A stretch of DNA of 64,000 bases from Spongilla lacustris (lineage: Eukaryota > Porifera > Demospongiae > Spongillida > Spongillidae): the NCBI GenBank assembly GCA_949361645.1, contig OX442416.1, positions 4,316,629-4,380,628 of the forward strand, written 5' to 3'. How positions within the stretch are numbered: position 1 is the first letter of the stretch; every line of letters starts with the position of its first letter. Position numbers and translations under genes: made by a program. The notes beneath the pieces are model-generated. The model was not told where the DNA came from. It searched no databases and saw only the letters and a program-made list of their open reading frames with translations. Below are positions 1-13,500 of this stretch, in pieces.

Positions 1-1530
1 TTTTGAACAAAGGTGTCTATGTTACACATCTAATTTGCCTCTTCTTAGCATCTGAAGCATGGTGCTGTTAACTTTGCTAGAACTGTGTGGTATGAGATCG
101 AATGTGATTACATCTATCACAGCGACTCGCTAATGCAAATACGGTACTGCATGCTTACGTAAGTGCATCCGTATTCGGAGGAGTACGGACATCGGCAGTC
201 ATAGGCTTCCGATCCCCGTGTGTGGACTGATTGCATACGGATGTGGATACAGATCCCTGCAGTTAGTACGTCCGCTTACGTATTTAATTTGTATGCATTA
301 CGTTTCACCCGTCTTTCAATCCGTTCTTACACTGTAGCGGTACGTATACAATATCAATGCCCCGCCTTTTAGTAGCTAGTATACCTACTCCGCTAAACAT
401 CGCACATTTAATGACTATACAAACGATGTTTATTATTTTTATTATTTAAAAAACACAACAGCAAACAAATCACTTGATCAAGCAAAGTCACTTCACAGTC
501 ATAGATATTAGAGATACCTCTAATATCTATGCTTCGATTAACTCATAAATTCACACTCTTGTGCTGTATGGGGAAAAGGCAATACTAACACATGCAGAGA
601 CGTCGCGAATAGCACTAACCTGAACATGTTGCGCTTCTGTGGCCACAATGAGGATTGTTTTGAACTAGCGTATTGCATTGGATGACGTGCGTTACAATCG
701 CTACACATAAAGTATTAGTCACTCACCAAGATTGGAAGAGAACTGACTTCTGTCGTAGCGCGTGACACAGCAATGACACTAGTATTAGGCTAGGAAACAA
801 TAACAATGCTAACTTACAGATTTTCTGCAAAATCGCCTATAGGACCAGTAGCATAAAAACAAGCAAAACACAATTGGTTATCAAAACGGACGCTCACCTA
901 CATGTAGCATGTTCGAGATCGAAGCCATCCCTAAATAGAGGCACATGCATGTTGAATTATGTTTCGCTTACCACCTAGCATGTCCAATTGGCGCTCGAAC
1001 CGCTATAGCCATGCATGCGCTGTTATTAGAACGAAAGGCATATAATTAATGGCACGTTTTGTGTTTACCTAGCTTTCTCAGCGTCCGAGGCATCTTTTAC
1101 GTTGCAAATATCGACAAGTATAGGCCAATTTATATATCCAGAGCAGCGTGAGCATCGACGGCGTGAGCATCATAGGCTCATGATCACATAGTCGAAGTGT
1201 AGTCTGGATTCGCACACAACAAAGGCCATTGCTTTACTATCAGGTGAAGCTACATGCTGTTGCCTCTCTCGTATGAAATGGAGCATCACAAATTCAGCTT
1301 CCCGGGATTCAGTCCAAAGTGACTCTAGTAATAATATAGCGCAATAAATAGCAATACGATGGCAATCCACGAGTAATACAAACCTCATTACAGTTGACGT
1401 AGTAATCTGTCTCGTTTACTGTTAAATGAAGAATCGAAGAGCTCTAAGGTCGCCATTTCAACCGCCAAAAGCAAAGCCAAATAATAGTCACGAGATCAAA
1501 ACGATAATAATTAATAAACTTGACATACAA

Positions 1531-1775
1531 GAGCTAGCGAGGCGGATCTGAAGCGATATAATAAAATTGTATTAACACCTGACGCGACTCTAAGAGCTGT
1601 ATGCAGGGGAGCAGATTGCCTTTTGGAACGGAGTCAACGGACGATGATTACGGCAAGAGCTAGCTAGCGAGGTGGATCTGAAGCGATATAATAAAATTGT
1701 ATTAACACCTGACGCGACACTAAGAGCTATATGGAGGGGACCAGATCAGCTTTATTGGAACGGACGATGACACTG
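1531..1775. repeat. 130-bp tandem duplication
   Basis: Two adjacent copies share the words GAGCTAGCGAG, GATCTGAAGCGATATAAT and ACACCTGACGCGAC with a spacing of 130 bp (1,537 against 1,667). They differ by a few substitutions and a short deletion at the 3' end of the second copy. Function unknown. Confidence 0.85.
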
Positions 1776-1929
1776 CATGTGGACTCTCTTTCATCCACAT
1801 GCATGTGAATGAAAGAGAGCATACAGTAGTGACATACTACAGACTACTATACAATGTATATACATGTATAGTAAAGAGAGCATGCATCTACAGCGGACTA
1901 CCACAGAAAAGAGAGCACACAGTACATAG

Positions 1930-1967
1930 TACTACAGACTTCTGACTACATGTAGTAGTCTGTAGTA
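1930..1967. repeat. Small hairpin
   Basis: TACTACAGACT is followed after a short loop by its reverse complement AGTCTGTAGTA, and the loop itself contains the palindrome ACTACATGTAGT. It lies in a patch of repeated AAAGAGAGCAT words. It is probably a degraded foldback repeat. Confidence 0.6.
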
Positions 1968-3429
1968 TGCAGTATGTATAATGATATTTTTTATTTGTGC
2001 TTGTCAGTTACCTGCATGCTTGCATGTGTCTTATATATACACATGCATGCATGTATATGCATCGATCATTGTCCATGCTAGGTGTATACTGTCTAACTGA
2101 CTGTAGAACTGCATGATGATGCACAAAAGGCAATAGCAACTGACGTATAGTGCATCTTGTATGAATAAAAACCCAGATAATTGGTTTGAAAATTCATGTA
2201 CACTGCATATAAAAAGTATAAGATTGTATAATCATTCCATGCAATACATACCGGCGTATTTAGCTATATACATGTATAGTATAGCTGACTACTCCATGCC
2301 GGAGTACTCGCTCTTATTATATGCAAAGTACTGGCATTGAAGACTTTAGAGTTAGGTTTAACATACTATAGCCGGCTGTGACACTCCGGCAGGTGCACTA
2401 CTGATATGATGCATATATCAGTATCCTATCTTGATACGGCTGTTCTTTTTATGTTTGTGTACTTCAGTTTATTCAGCTGTGCATCTTCTAGTATAAGACC
2501 TCTAAGAGAAGAGGTATATCGATCGAGGCAACTGCAAATCACTTTCACTTCTGATTTGACTCGAACTGCATGCATGCATGGGTTAATAGTGATTCACCTA
2601 ATGTATATTTATATACAGACCATATACTATGATTATTGACACAATAAACATATAATGTTTATGCTTGTGTATTAGAAAGGGATTGATGTTTTAGTGAAAA
2701 CATGTATTGAGGAGCGAAATTTAGTTTCTGAGTTCGAGAGACGAATAATTACTACGCGTTATACTGATAACTTTTCAACTGTTCACGTAGCTTCGCATGC
2801 ATGTATGTATTGTTATAGACCGATGTCAGCACTAACATCACAGCAAAGAGAAGGAGCTCTGCCGTTAGAGAATGCATGCATCTGTAGTGCATCTAGGCTA
2901 TAGGCCTATTTCTGATCCGTCAGTGCAGGTTGATGACGTCCACCAAGACATGTACATTAGCTGCATGGAGGACGTGATTATAAATGTAAATTGTACATAT
3001 TTTGGTAACCACAGCGTGTACCGGTGTCTCATGCAGTCACGTCTTGAGATGTTTACCTGCCCCGCCCCCGATATAGTTACAGGTATGAACAATCGAATAT
3101 CAGCACGCACTGATTGGTTATCTCGTGAGAGATTTTGTTACTAACACAACATGGTAATCCAGGTGCATGTCGAAAAGATTCTCACGTTTACTTGTGCGAA
3201 GCGCGCGTTTTTAAATTAGTGAACCGCCATTCCATTTCCAACTCAACGAGGATTAATTGACAGCCATACTGTTCGAAAGCAAATATTCACGTCATAAAAA
3301 ATATATCATATGTACAAACTAAACGTCTATTAACTGGAGAAAATCGGCTGGGAAGGAGGAGGAACGAAGGCAGAGTCTGAAAATTTTTTCTTGAACATTT
3401 ATGCATTCATGGGAGGCAACAGGAACTGT

Positions 3430-5382
3430 GGAACACTGTGACTCTAGTAACGGTAACGCCTACTTCTGGTCACGCCATTCTCAGGGGGTAGTCACACCAC
3501 ATAGATCCGTCCAAATTGGTGTATCAAATATGAAGTGTACCTGAAATAGGTCAATATAAGTGGATTCTGTGTGGAAGAGTATGGCTCACGTGACGGTAAC
3601 GCCCACTTCCGGTCACGCTATCCCCAGGGGGTAGTCACACCACATACACCTGTCCAAATTGGTGTATCAAATATGAAGTGTACCTGAGATGGGTCAATAT
3701 AAGTGGATTCTGTGTGGAAGAGTATGGCTCACGTGACGGTAACGCCCACTTCCGGTCACGCCATCCCCAGGGGGTAGTCACACCACATACATCTGTCAAA
3801 GTTGGTGTATTAAGTGTACTTGAGATAGGTCAATATAAGTGGATTCTGTGTGGTAGAGTATGGCTCACGTGACGGTAACGCCCACTTCCGGTCACGCCAT
3901 CCCCAGGGGGTAGTCAAACCACATACATCTGTCAAAGTTGGTGTATTAAATATGAAGTGTACCTGAAATAGGTCAATATAAGTGGATTCTGTGTGGTAGA
4001 GTATGGCTCACGTGACGGTAACGCCCACTTCCGGTCACGCCATCCCCAGGGGGTAGTCACACCACATACATCTGTCAAAGTTGGTGTATTAAATATGAAG
4101 TGTACTTGAGATAGGTCAATATAAGTGGATTCTGTGTGGTAGAGTATGGCTCACGTGACGGTAACGCCCACTTCCAGTCACGCCATCCCCAGGGGGTAGT
4201 CACATTACATACATCTGTCAAAGTTGGTGTATTAAATATGAAGTGTACCTGAAATAGGTCAATATAAGTGGATTCTGTGTGGAAGAGTATGGCTCACGTG
4301 ACGGTAACGCCCACTTCCGGTCACGCCATCCCCAGGGGGTAGTCCCACCACATACATCTGTCCAAATTGGTGTATTAAATATGAAGTGTACCTGAAATAG
4401 GTCAATATAAGTGGATTCTGTGTGGTAGAGTATGGCTCACGTGACGGTAACGCCCACTTCCGGTCACGCCATCCCCAGGGGGTAGTCACACCACATACAT
4501 CTCTCAAAGTTGGTGTATTAAATATGAAGTGTACTTGAGATAGGTCAATATAAGTGGATTCTGTGTGGTAGAGTATGGCTCACGTGACGGTAACGCCCAC
4601 TTCCAGTCACGCCATCCCCAGGGGGTAGTCACATTACATACATCTGTCAAAGTTGGTGTATTAAATATGAAGTGTACCTGAAATAGGTCAATATAAGTGG
4701 ATTCTGTGTGGAAGAGTATGGCTCACGTGACGGTAACGCCCACTTCCGGTCACGCCATCCCCAGGGGGTAGTCACACCACATACATCTGTCAAAGTTGGT
4801 GTATTAAATATGAAGTGTACCTGAAATAGGTCAATATAATGGATTCTGTGTGGTAGAGTATGGCTCACGTGACGGTAACGCCCACTTCCGGTCACGCCAT
4901 CCCCAGGGGGTAGTCACACCACATACATCTGTCCAAATTGGTGTATTAAATATGAAGTGTACCTGAAATAGGTCAATATAAGTGGATTCTGTGTGGTAGA
5001 GTATGGCTCACGTGACGGTAACGCCCACTTCCGGTCACGCCATCCCCAGGGGGTAGTCACACCACATACATCTGTCAAAGTTGTTGTATTAAATATGAAG
5101 TGTACCTGAAATAGGTCATTATAAGTGGATTCTGTGTGGTAGAGTATGGCTCACGTGACGGTAACGCCCACTTCCGGTCACGCTATCCTCAGGGGGTAGT
5201 CACACCACATACATCTGTCCAAATTGGTGTATCAAATATGAAGTGTACCTGAGATAGGTAATATAAGTGGATTCTGTGTGAAAGAGTATGGATCACATGA
5301 CGGTAACACCCACCTCCGGCCACGGTATTCTCAGGGGGTAGTCACTCCATATAGACCTGAAATATCAGATAGGTCAATACAA
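3430..5382. repeat. 143-bp satellite array, about 14 units
   Basis: The word ATGGCTCACGTGACGG recurs at 3,581, 3,724, 3,860, 4,003, 4,146, 4,289, 4,432, 4,575, 4,718, 4,860 and 5,003, and on to 5,288. The spacing is 143 bp except for small indels. Units differ at few positions, and the outermost ones are more diverged. Each unit carries an E-box (CACGTGAC), an ETS-like core (CACTTCCGG) and the constant word CCAGGGGGTAGTCAC. No coding frame persists across the array, so protein predictions here are repeat artefacts. Subtypes (TGTCAAAGTTGG versus TGTCCAAATTGG) alternate, which suggests recent block amplification. Confidence 0.95.
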
Positions 5383-5517
5383 CGAGAACAACTTTGTTTT
5401 CAAGACTATGCAAGGGATTGTGGGTGGCCTCTGAACAACCTTATTCAGTATTTTTATCGTGAACTACTTGTTGCACTGCCTAATATGCTGTCTTTATGAA
5501 AACTCTGTTATGCAGAG

Positions 5518-5715
5518 GTGGAGTGCCTAGGGATTGTGGGTGTTGACATGTGTGGAGTACCATGGGATTTTCACTTGTGGGTGTGCATGTACATGTGTGG
5601 GTTGTGGGTGTGTGTATATGTGTGTAGTGCCGTAGGATTGTGGGTGTTGTACATGTGTGTGATTGTGGGTGTGTACATGTGTGTGATTGTGGGTGTGTAC
5701 GTGAGTGGAGTGCCT
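5518..5715. repeat. GT-rich minisatellite
   Basis: Irregular units built on GATTGTGGGTGTGTACATGT repeat directly after the satellite array. The open frame that runs through it is low-complexity (Val/Cys/Gly) and is not a gene. Confidence 0.8.
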
Positions 5716-6149
5716 AGGCTTCCACTGCAACCATCGAGCGGGTACGCTTACGCTCAGCTGTGCTAATTTAGAGTGCGTAATTATAGATGACGACATACCT
5801 TCAAGTGCCGTTTAATACTTTGGTGAAATTTGCAAAGTAAGTAGACGTTTAGATAAATTCGGCGCAGTGTTGACAGAAGGCTGGCGTAGTTTTCCATTCA
5901 TCGAGATTTGCAAATGCAAAGTGAGGACTCTTTCTGATATTACTTTCGTACCGATTATATGGAATTTTATTACACGTATATTGTACGGCTATCTCACGTA
6001 CGTTGACTATACGCAATCATTTACATTACGGAACTTACGGATGCCCAAAACCACACGTTTCGTCTGTAACACGCTAGCAACATGAAATACAGGATTTGCG
6101 ACGATACGTATTCAGCCCACCGAAGCGCTGTGTATGATTAAAATTGATC

Positions 6150-6953
6150 GGCTTTCAAAATCGGGCTTGTGGGTTTATAATTTTATCACTAAAAAATTGC
6201 ACGTTACACTAACCCATACATCTTAACAACGGTACGACCTTTTCCTTTCATATTTCGTGCACATGTTCCCACATCATTTCTCTATTTTCATTTCCATTTT
6301 GGAGCTCTAATTATGTTCTATGCCGTCAGTGCAAAGATCGCTTATCCAACAGGTTAGAATTTCCCATCTCGCCTAGTACGAATGTTGAAAACGCCGGTGT
6401 GTGCATAGAGGAGTCCTGTAGCTATTAATTTGTCCTGTTCGTTAATTCTTGTATCATCCGTTACAGAGATACAGTTGAGCAAACTACATGCATGTTTCCC
6501 GCTTGTTTCGCGCCAAAGATATAATCACCGCCTCCTTATACATTGAGCGGGATGCGATTTGCCAAAATCATTGGCGCGAATCAAGTGGGAAAACATGCAC
6601 GTAGTTTGTTCAACTGTATCTCCGTAACGGATGATACAGAAATTAACGAACAGAACAATTCAATAGCTACAGGACTCCTCTATGTACAACCCAAATTTGA
6701 TGCGTTTTCCACACTCGTACATGGAGAAATATTGAATTTTAACCCGTTGAGTTAGCGATCTTTGTATTCGCGGCATGGAAAATAATTAGATCACCAAAAT
6801 CGATTTCCACATAGAGAGAAGATGTGAGAACAAGTGTACGAACGTTAAAAGGAAAAGACTGTACCGTTGCAACGATGTGTTGTTTAGTGTAACATGCAAT
6901 TTTTATAGTGATAAAATTATAACCTCACAAGGCCGATTTTGCTGGACACTGTC
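6150..6953. mobile_element. Foldback element, family A copy 1
   Basis: Two long arms are inverted copies of each other. TTATAATTTTATCACT near 6,175 pairs with AGTGATAAAATTATAA near 6,910. CAGGACTCCTCTATG and GATACAGTTGAGC / GTTCAACTGTATC words pair closer to the centre near 6,520. The right tip reads GGGACAGTGTCCAGCAAAA on the minus strand; the left tip is eroded. No transposase frame is visible, so this is a non-autonomous foldback (MITE-like) repeat. Confidence 0.75.
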
Positions 6954-7261
6954 CCATATATATATGTAATAATTTATAATTGTAATTATAATTATATACA
7001 TATACATGTACCACACAACATGCAGCCCGTGTTCTCAAACTCTGCATGTGTACTGCCTTTTATACACACTATACAGGATAATATAACAATACATATAATA
7101 TAATTATATTTTATGTTTTGAAAGTATATTTAACTGATAAACTCCCAGTATTAGTGTTAAATAAGTCGAAGGAGGAGTGCATAGATCATAACTTTCGATG
7201 TCTCTGATCTAATATTGTGCAACTACCTTCCTGCTATGTGAGATAGGAACTACAGCTTTAA

Positions 7262-7267
7262 TTTATT
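7262..7267 (-). promoter_or_regulatory. Candidate polyadenylation signal
   Basis: AATAAA on the minus strand lies about 165 nt past the stop codon of the CARD-ankyrin gene. It is the first canonical hexamer I noticed downstream. Position fits, but no cleavage site evidence is available. Confidence 0.4.
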
Positions 7268-7430
7268 TACATACAGTGGCACGCAAAATATATATGCATT
7301 GCATCAGATTGCTACCTGCATGTACATGTATAACGAACCCAGTCTAATGCTCAGAATCATAATTAAGAAATTGTAGTCACTGTTTACTGAAAACATACTA
7401 GCTATCATGTCCACTTGTCAGATTGATGCT

Positions 7431-7580
7431 TCAATAAGCAGGAATCAATAAATTCGGATTTCGATCCATTTGTATTGAAGATTGATTATTCTGAACATTC
7501 TTGCACAATGTGGACCACAATTCATTGAGCTTCCGATAATTCTCATTGGATTCAGTGACTTCAATTGGAGCATTTCTTCC
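7431..7580 (-). CDS. CARD-ankyrin gene exon 28 (stop)
   Basis: The acceptor GCTGTAG is followed by 49 codons (GRNAPIEVTESNENYRKLNE... ending PNLLIPAY) and TGA at 7,433-7,431. No known domain; a polar tail after the ankyrin solenoid. Confidence 0.75.
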   Translation of the reverse strand, partial: GRNAPIEVTESNENYRKLNELWSTLCKNVQNNQSSIQMDRNPNLLIPAY

Positions 7581-10500
7581 CTACAGCAGTAAATGACTAT
7601 TAATGAATAATTTGTCTCAACATGCTGGAGATTTTAATTTAAATTACTCTGAAAAAAAATACACAAAGAACCTGTCTTAAATCATAGACTAGCGGTTGCC
7701 TAACTCAGGACCTTTTGTACAGTCATAACTTGTAAATAATGTGCACATACTATCCACAAAGGCAAGTAATGGCATATGTAAATGCACTGATATACTTTAT
7801 TATCCTCATGCATATGGCATTGCAACAGAATTTAGTGCTCTTACCCAAAATACTTTTGCAATAGAGAGACCGAGCTTAGAAAACAAGGGGTTTGTGGCTT
7901 TCACCATTCTAAAGTTACAATTCTAACGTATCCTATTCTGAATTGAGGTCTGGTATAGCACGCCCAAATTTTGCGGTCTGTTGCTTGCAGCCTGGTACCA
8001 TGCAATCATATAGGTATGCATGGAATTTAAAATTGGGCATGTCTAAGTATGCCGAGTGCACATGGCTACATGTACGATGGGTTGCAAAGCTGCATGGTGC
8101 AAAATTCTTGGAATTCAAATTAGTCCAGAACAGACGCTGCATTCAAAATTTGGGCACAAATGTCCTTTTCATGCAATTTTGGATCTATATAAATTCTGTT
8201 GCAATGCCATATGCATGAGGATAATAAAGTATATCAGTGCATTTACATATGCCATTACTTGCCTTTGTGGATAGTATGTGCACATTATTTATTAACAATT
8301 ATCAATTATCAATTTTAACTGTCAGAGGAGCATTGCATCACTTAAAAATCAGTATGTTAAGTTATTCTGTGTGCTGTGTAATCCATTATGGGGATACAGT
8401 TGAACAAATGCGTCCGTCAGTAGTGATTATACAAAGCGTTTTTGACTTTCGTCTCATAAAATGCACGCAAATAGTAACACTGAGCTATACTGTACATAAT
8501 ATCAATTACATTTAGATTAATTCACACAGTTTTCAGCACTATGCATGTACCTTGATGTTTGTTTTCTGCTCCAATTCTTCATGTACCAAATTGTGGTGAT
8601 GCGACAGAGCAATATCCATTGCAGTATTGCCAAACTGCAAGGTTAATTATAACATCAAGAGTAGCATGCTTCAGTTTCATAACTTACGTTATCAACAGCA
8701 CCCAGCTGTATTTCAGGATGGGTGCACAAGAGTTTAGTGATTTCCAAATTTCCATTTTGGGCAGTTAACATCAGTGGTGTCCATCCTTGAGGCTGTGGCA
8801 AAAACAACATGAGTCATATACATGTACATGCCGGTATAATATATAGATTTATTAGAAAGGACTTACCTGAAGTTGACGATTGACGTTTGCACCACACTGA
8901 ATGAGTACCTGTACCACATTACCACGCTGCTTCATTATGGCGTACTCAAGTGCGGTTTTACCAAACTGAATAATGCAGTAAAAATGATATATGTTATTAC
9001 AATGTAATTGCAAAGCCAAGTTTATGTTGGCTTAACAAACGCACATTGTCTTCAAGGTTAATGTCTACATTCGCTGCCAACAGGTCCAAAACTATATCAA
9101 TGGATCCAAGGTATGCTGCGGGAATTAGAGCTGTCCAACCATTCTAAAAAATAGATCAAAGAATTAAAGTCTATAGTATAGTATCTGTGCAATAGTGAAT
9201 GTATAATAGCTATAGAAATAATGTGTAAAGATTATGTAACATAACTGCAAAACTCTGAGAATTGACATTAGCGTTTGCAGCAATCAGCATCCGTACGATG
9301 TCAGCATTTTCAGTGAGGGTTGCAATATGCAGTGGTGTAAACCCTGTCTGTGAGAAAATAATGATCAGTAAAATAGTACATTTAATAAACGTATCCTTAT
9401 GCTACCGATGTTTAAAAAATTCCATTGTGGGGGGGGGGGGGGGGGGGAAGGGGGTAAAGCCACCCCCAGCCCCCAGCAGACCCCAATATGGGGGGGGGGG
9501 GGGCACCAAACAACCGACAGGGCACCAAAGATAGCTACCGGTATAGTTTTCAGTCCTCCCTGATTAGTAATGTTTGTTTTAACAGCCGTGATGTCAGCGC
9601 AGGTGGTTCATTAATTTAATTTGTTCAGATATCGATTATGTGGCACTGGAACTACATGTATGATATGTTAAAACAGGTTCGGGCGCCCTCGTGTATATAT
9701 GCATGCACGAAATACACTAACCAAATGAAACTGATTCACCTTATAATCAAAAAATTGGATGGCTACGATGCCGCCTCCATTCAATGCATCCAAGAAGACC
9801 TAGGTTCACTCTAGCCTAAAAGTAAACCAATAGTTGCTGATGATTAATTAGATTATATAACCTGCATTCTAATACATTTATGCATGTCTAAAAAAGGAAT
9901 AAAAACGTCGTCTTTACTAAACAAAAAAAGGGCATTTTTGTACATTTGCTTAATGTGAGGTTTGCTCACATTTGCACATCTGTAAACCTGATTGTAGTAT
10001 CAGCATTTGAGTGCTGTAGCAAATATGCAACACTATTGTGCATGTCTTTTGTTATATGCCATGTGTACAATATTATTGCTATACTGCACAACTATATTTT
10101 TTTAATATCGTGAGGAAAATCAGGGGCCTGCTGCAGAAAGTTTTGAAAAGCTAGGGTTGAGAAATAGAGCACTGTGTAAATTGGTCATTTTTGGATCTAC
10201 CTTTCATCTCTGATGCGATATTTCCAATTGCAGTTGCATCAGTACATGTACAGCAGAAAGCTCTTTTTCTGCTCTAAAAATGTATTAAGACGTGACTTTG
10301 GTCCAGAATGGCTCTAGAAAAGCTTTAAAATTTGCTAATGATGTCTGTGGGATGTAACATTCTATCTTCAGTCGCTATCATGTTATTTAAATAATCAATC
10401 GGTTTGCACAAAGCTCTTCAAAGTGTTGCTATTCATGTAGCTCTGTCATATTGATCGTACATGCCCCCGCCCCTTGCCCAGACCATCACTACAGTCCCCT

Positions 10501-13500
10501 GGAAAGCCTATTTTGCCTGACTAGCAAATGCCTATGTGCGTTAGTGAAAGTGAGGGCTATTTTTTTCAAACCACATCAGTTAGGTGTTGCATGCAGCAAT
10601 GGAGCGGAGAAGTTTGCCCATGGCTTGAGAGTATGAATGAATAAATATTGGCTGGATGATAACTTTGTTATACTAAAGGTGGATATCAAGAACGCCTTCA
10701 ATATGGTCTCACGGGAGGGTATCCTCTCAGAGTGCAGCAAACACTTCCCTGAGCTGCTTCCTTGGGCCACCTGGTGTTACAGTCAGCACCCCATTTTATG
10801 GCACCCTTTGGGCAGCTTACATTCGGAACAAGGGGTTCAGCAGGGTGATCCTCTTGGTCCGCTCCTTTTCTCCCTGGTTTCAAACAGGTTAGTGTCAGAA
10901 ATCGCCCCTAAATTCTGTGTGTGCTGATATGCCCTACCATGCCTGGTACCTGGATGATGGTATGCTCGCCTGCCCCAGGCCTGCTGTTCTTCAAGCTCTC
11001 TCCATCATACAAGAGCTTGGTCCTAGTCTGGGTCTCATTGTAAACTGAGATACAATTTCAGCCCATTTTCTCCAGAAATGAAAAGATCAACACACCCTAA
11101 TATTGTTATTCTGGGCATCCCCATTGGTGACAAGGCATTTTGCTCTACCTTCATTTCACAGAGACATGAAGAGGCTAAAGCTCTCCTGCTCAAACTTGAG
11201 GAAGTAAGTGAAGTCGGTCCTTTCCCTTCTTCATCAATGTGCCGGATTCTGCAAGCTGGCCCACCTCGCTCACAGCACACCACCCTCCCAAGTTATATCA
11301 GCCCTTGAGGCCACACCTTCAATCAGGCCTAGGTAGAGCTCAGCTTAGAGAGGGGTGGTCTGCATGGGCATGTGCTCCCTAAGTCAGCATTCACCAGCAG
11401 CATACATCACCTCTCTGAGCTCCTCTGGTTATGGTCCATTATCCCAAGAACACCTTTTGAATGCAGTGGATTTGTTTAACTCAGTTGTACCAACATCCAA
11501 GGTGGTCAGCATATGGAAGAGGTGTTGACATCCCTTTCCATCAAAAGTTGCTGTCCAACAAGATTGACAACCAAATCTATGAGCAATCTTCTCCAGCAGA
11601 TAGAGCACGCCTTCTCTCTGTCTCCTCCCCTCATGCTGCATCTTGGATGTCAGTCATTCCCTCTGAGGGGCTAGGCCTTCATCTCCAGCCTTCAGAGTTC
11701 CAGGTGGCCATCAAATGGTGGCTGGGCCGAGACACCTCAGGTGGCTCAATTTGTCCTCTGTGTCCTTGGAGAGTGATTGATCCGCTTGGCCATCATGCGC
11801 AAGCATGCATGGTGGAGATTTTAGTAACCCGCCACAATAAACTGGGTGACACCCTTGCTGAGACCTGTCGCAGGGCCTACCTGAGTGTTAAGGTGAAGGC
11901 AGGAAGTATCCTCACCTATGACCATAGCCACACTCGCCCTGCAGACATCCTAGTCCCCAACTGGTTTTTGGGTAAGCCAGCAGCCTTCGACTTGTCTGTG
12001 ACGTCACCGCCTAACTCCAATGTTTTACTTAAAGCAGGACTAGCAGCAGGTCAGCTACCAAGCAGAGAAAGCACGATGAAAATGATGATGCCAATTGCAA
12101 GGAGCTAGGGTGGGTTTGCGTCCTCACAGTGATTGAGGCATATGGTGCTGAGGTCCGAGTTGCCTTACATGGCAGGCTGAATCTCAACTTAGTTAGAGCC
12201 AATGCCACAGCCATCCTCTCCAGATGTTTTGTCCCTGACTATTATATATATTATATATATACTTATGTGTGCACTATTATGCTATTAATATTTTTTTACT
12301 TGTAATACATATTACCCTGACATACAACAAAATCAATAAGATGGAGGCATTATGTGGGTTAGGATGGATGTGGCATTTGCCCTAACCAGTTGTAAGTTAA
12401 GGCGGCCATATATGACATTCAAGGTGACAGATTTAGGTTTGCTGCTCAGGGTGACAATTCTTGTTGCAATTGTGGACAGCAGTTGTGAGGCTTTTTTCCT
12501 AATGCTCCATATCAGGACCCACGATAGTGGGTCCTATGTAGGATTGGCTTCGGATTGGCTTTAGTGGGCGTGGTTTTCGATCGAGCGTTTTAAAACGGTA
12601 ACGAAGCATTGCCATTACTAGCCAGCTCGCATATAATCCATCACAAACACGACAGATATGCACATATAACGTGAGCTTCGCTAAACAGTGCCGTTTACGT
12701 GGAGTGACAAGTCGGTACCAAAATTCCGCCATTTAATTTTTGTTCTTAGTCTTCTGTTCATCACGTAGAACTGGCGACAGGAACGTCGTAAGAAAACGAG
12801 ATTAGCTTCAAAAAGTTGCATTTTATTTCCAAACGTGCCCTTTCATACAAATATGACCTACAGTTGTTAGCTGGTGATGAAATGCCGTGAAATGACCCAA
12901 GCAGGTGCAATTCATTATCGGTGAAAATTCGCGGTTGCCTAGCAGTATGCAATTGAATATGACCGCGTCTTAATTTACTGTTGCCAGGCTACGCACACAC
13001 ACACAGCTGCTGACACGTTAACAACAGGCGGTTCTAATTCGGCAAAGGACCAAGCCAAAGAAAACGACTCGTTAGCAAGGAGAACTCTGAGTTTAAGATA
13101 TCCGAAGAACAAAGGTAGGCCTATCAATAAAATATAAGAGGCCTATATACTCAGACTACACACGTGCACTAAGCGTCCTATACATCGCCTGATCGCAACG
13201 AATACACTAAGCCTTATATTGTATTGAACACTTCTGGCAGAGACAAAAAAAATTAGGGGAACAAGTAAATCAAAAACTCTCTATCGAGAAAGTGATTGGT
13301 GGGATGTAGGATTGGTGGTGCAAAAAGCAAGGAAACAAGGTACAGTATGTTAAAGTGAGGTTTGGTAGGATCCTACAACTATAACAGTCCTACATTTGCA
13401 AATAGGCTTCTTCATTTGCAAATTCAGGACTGTGAGTTGTAGGATCCTACCAAACCTCACTTTAACATACTGTACCTTGTTTCCTTGCTTTTTGCACCAC

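Larger units (their letters stand above)
1..3429. other. Gene-free AT-rich flank
   Basis: I see no supportable gene here. Open frames are under 100 codons and show no recognisable domain or splice structure. The stretch is rich in TGCATGCA and TACATGTA words, has one short tandem duplication and several small hairpins, and lies downstream of the minus-strand gene that ends at 7,431. Confidence 0.5.

Noticed and set aside
3430..5382. CRISPR-like regular repeat
   Set aside because: Units are contiguous 143-bp copies without unique spacers, in an animal genome.
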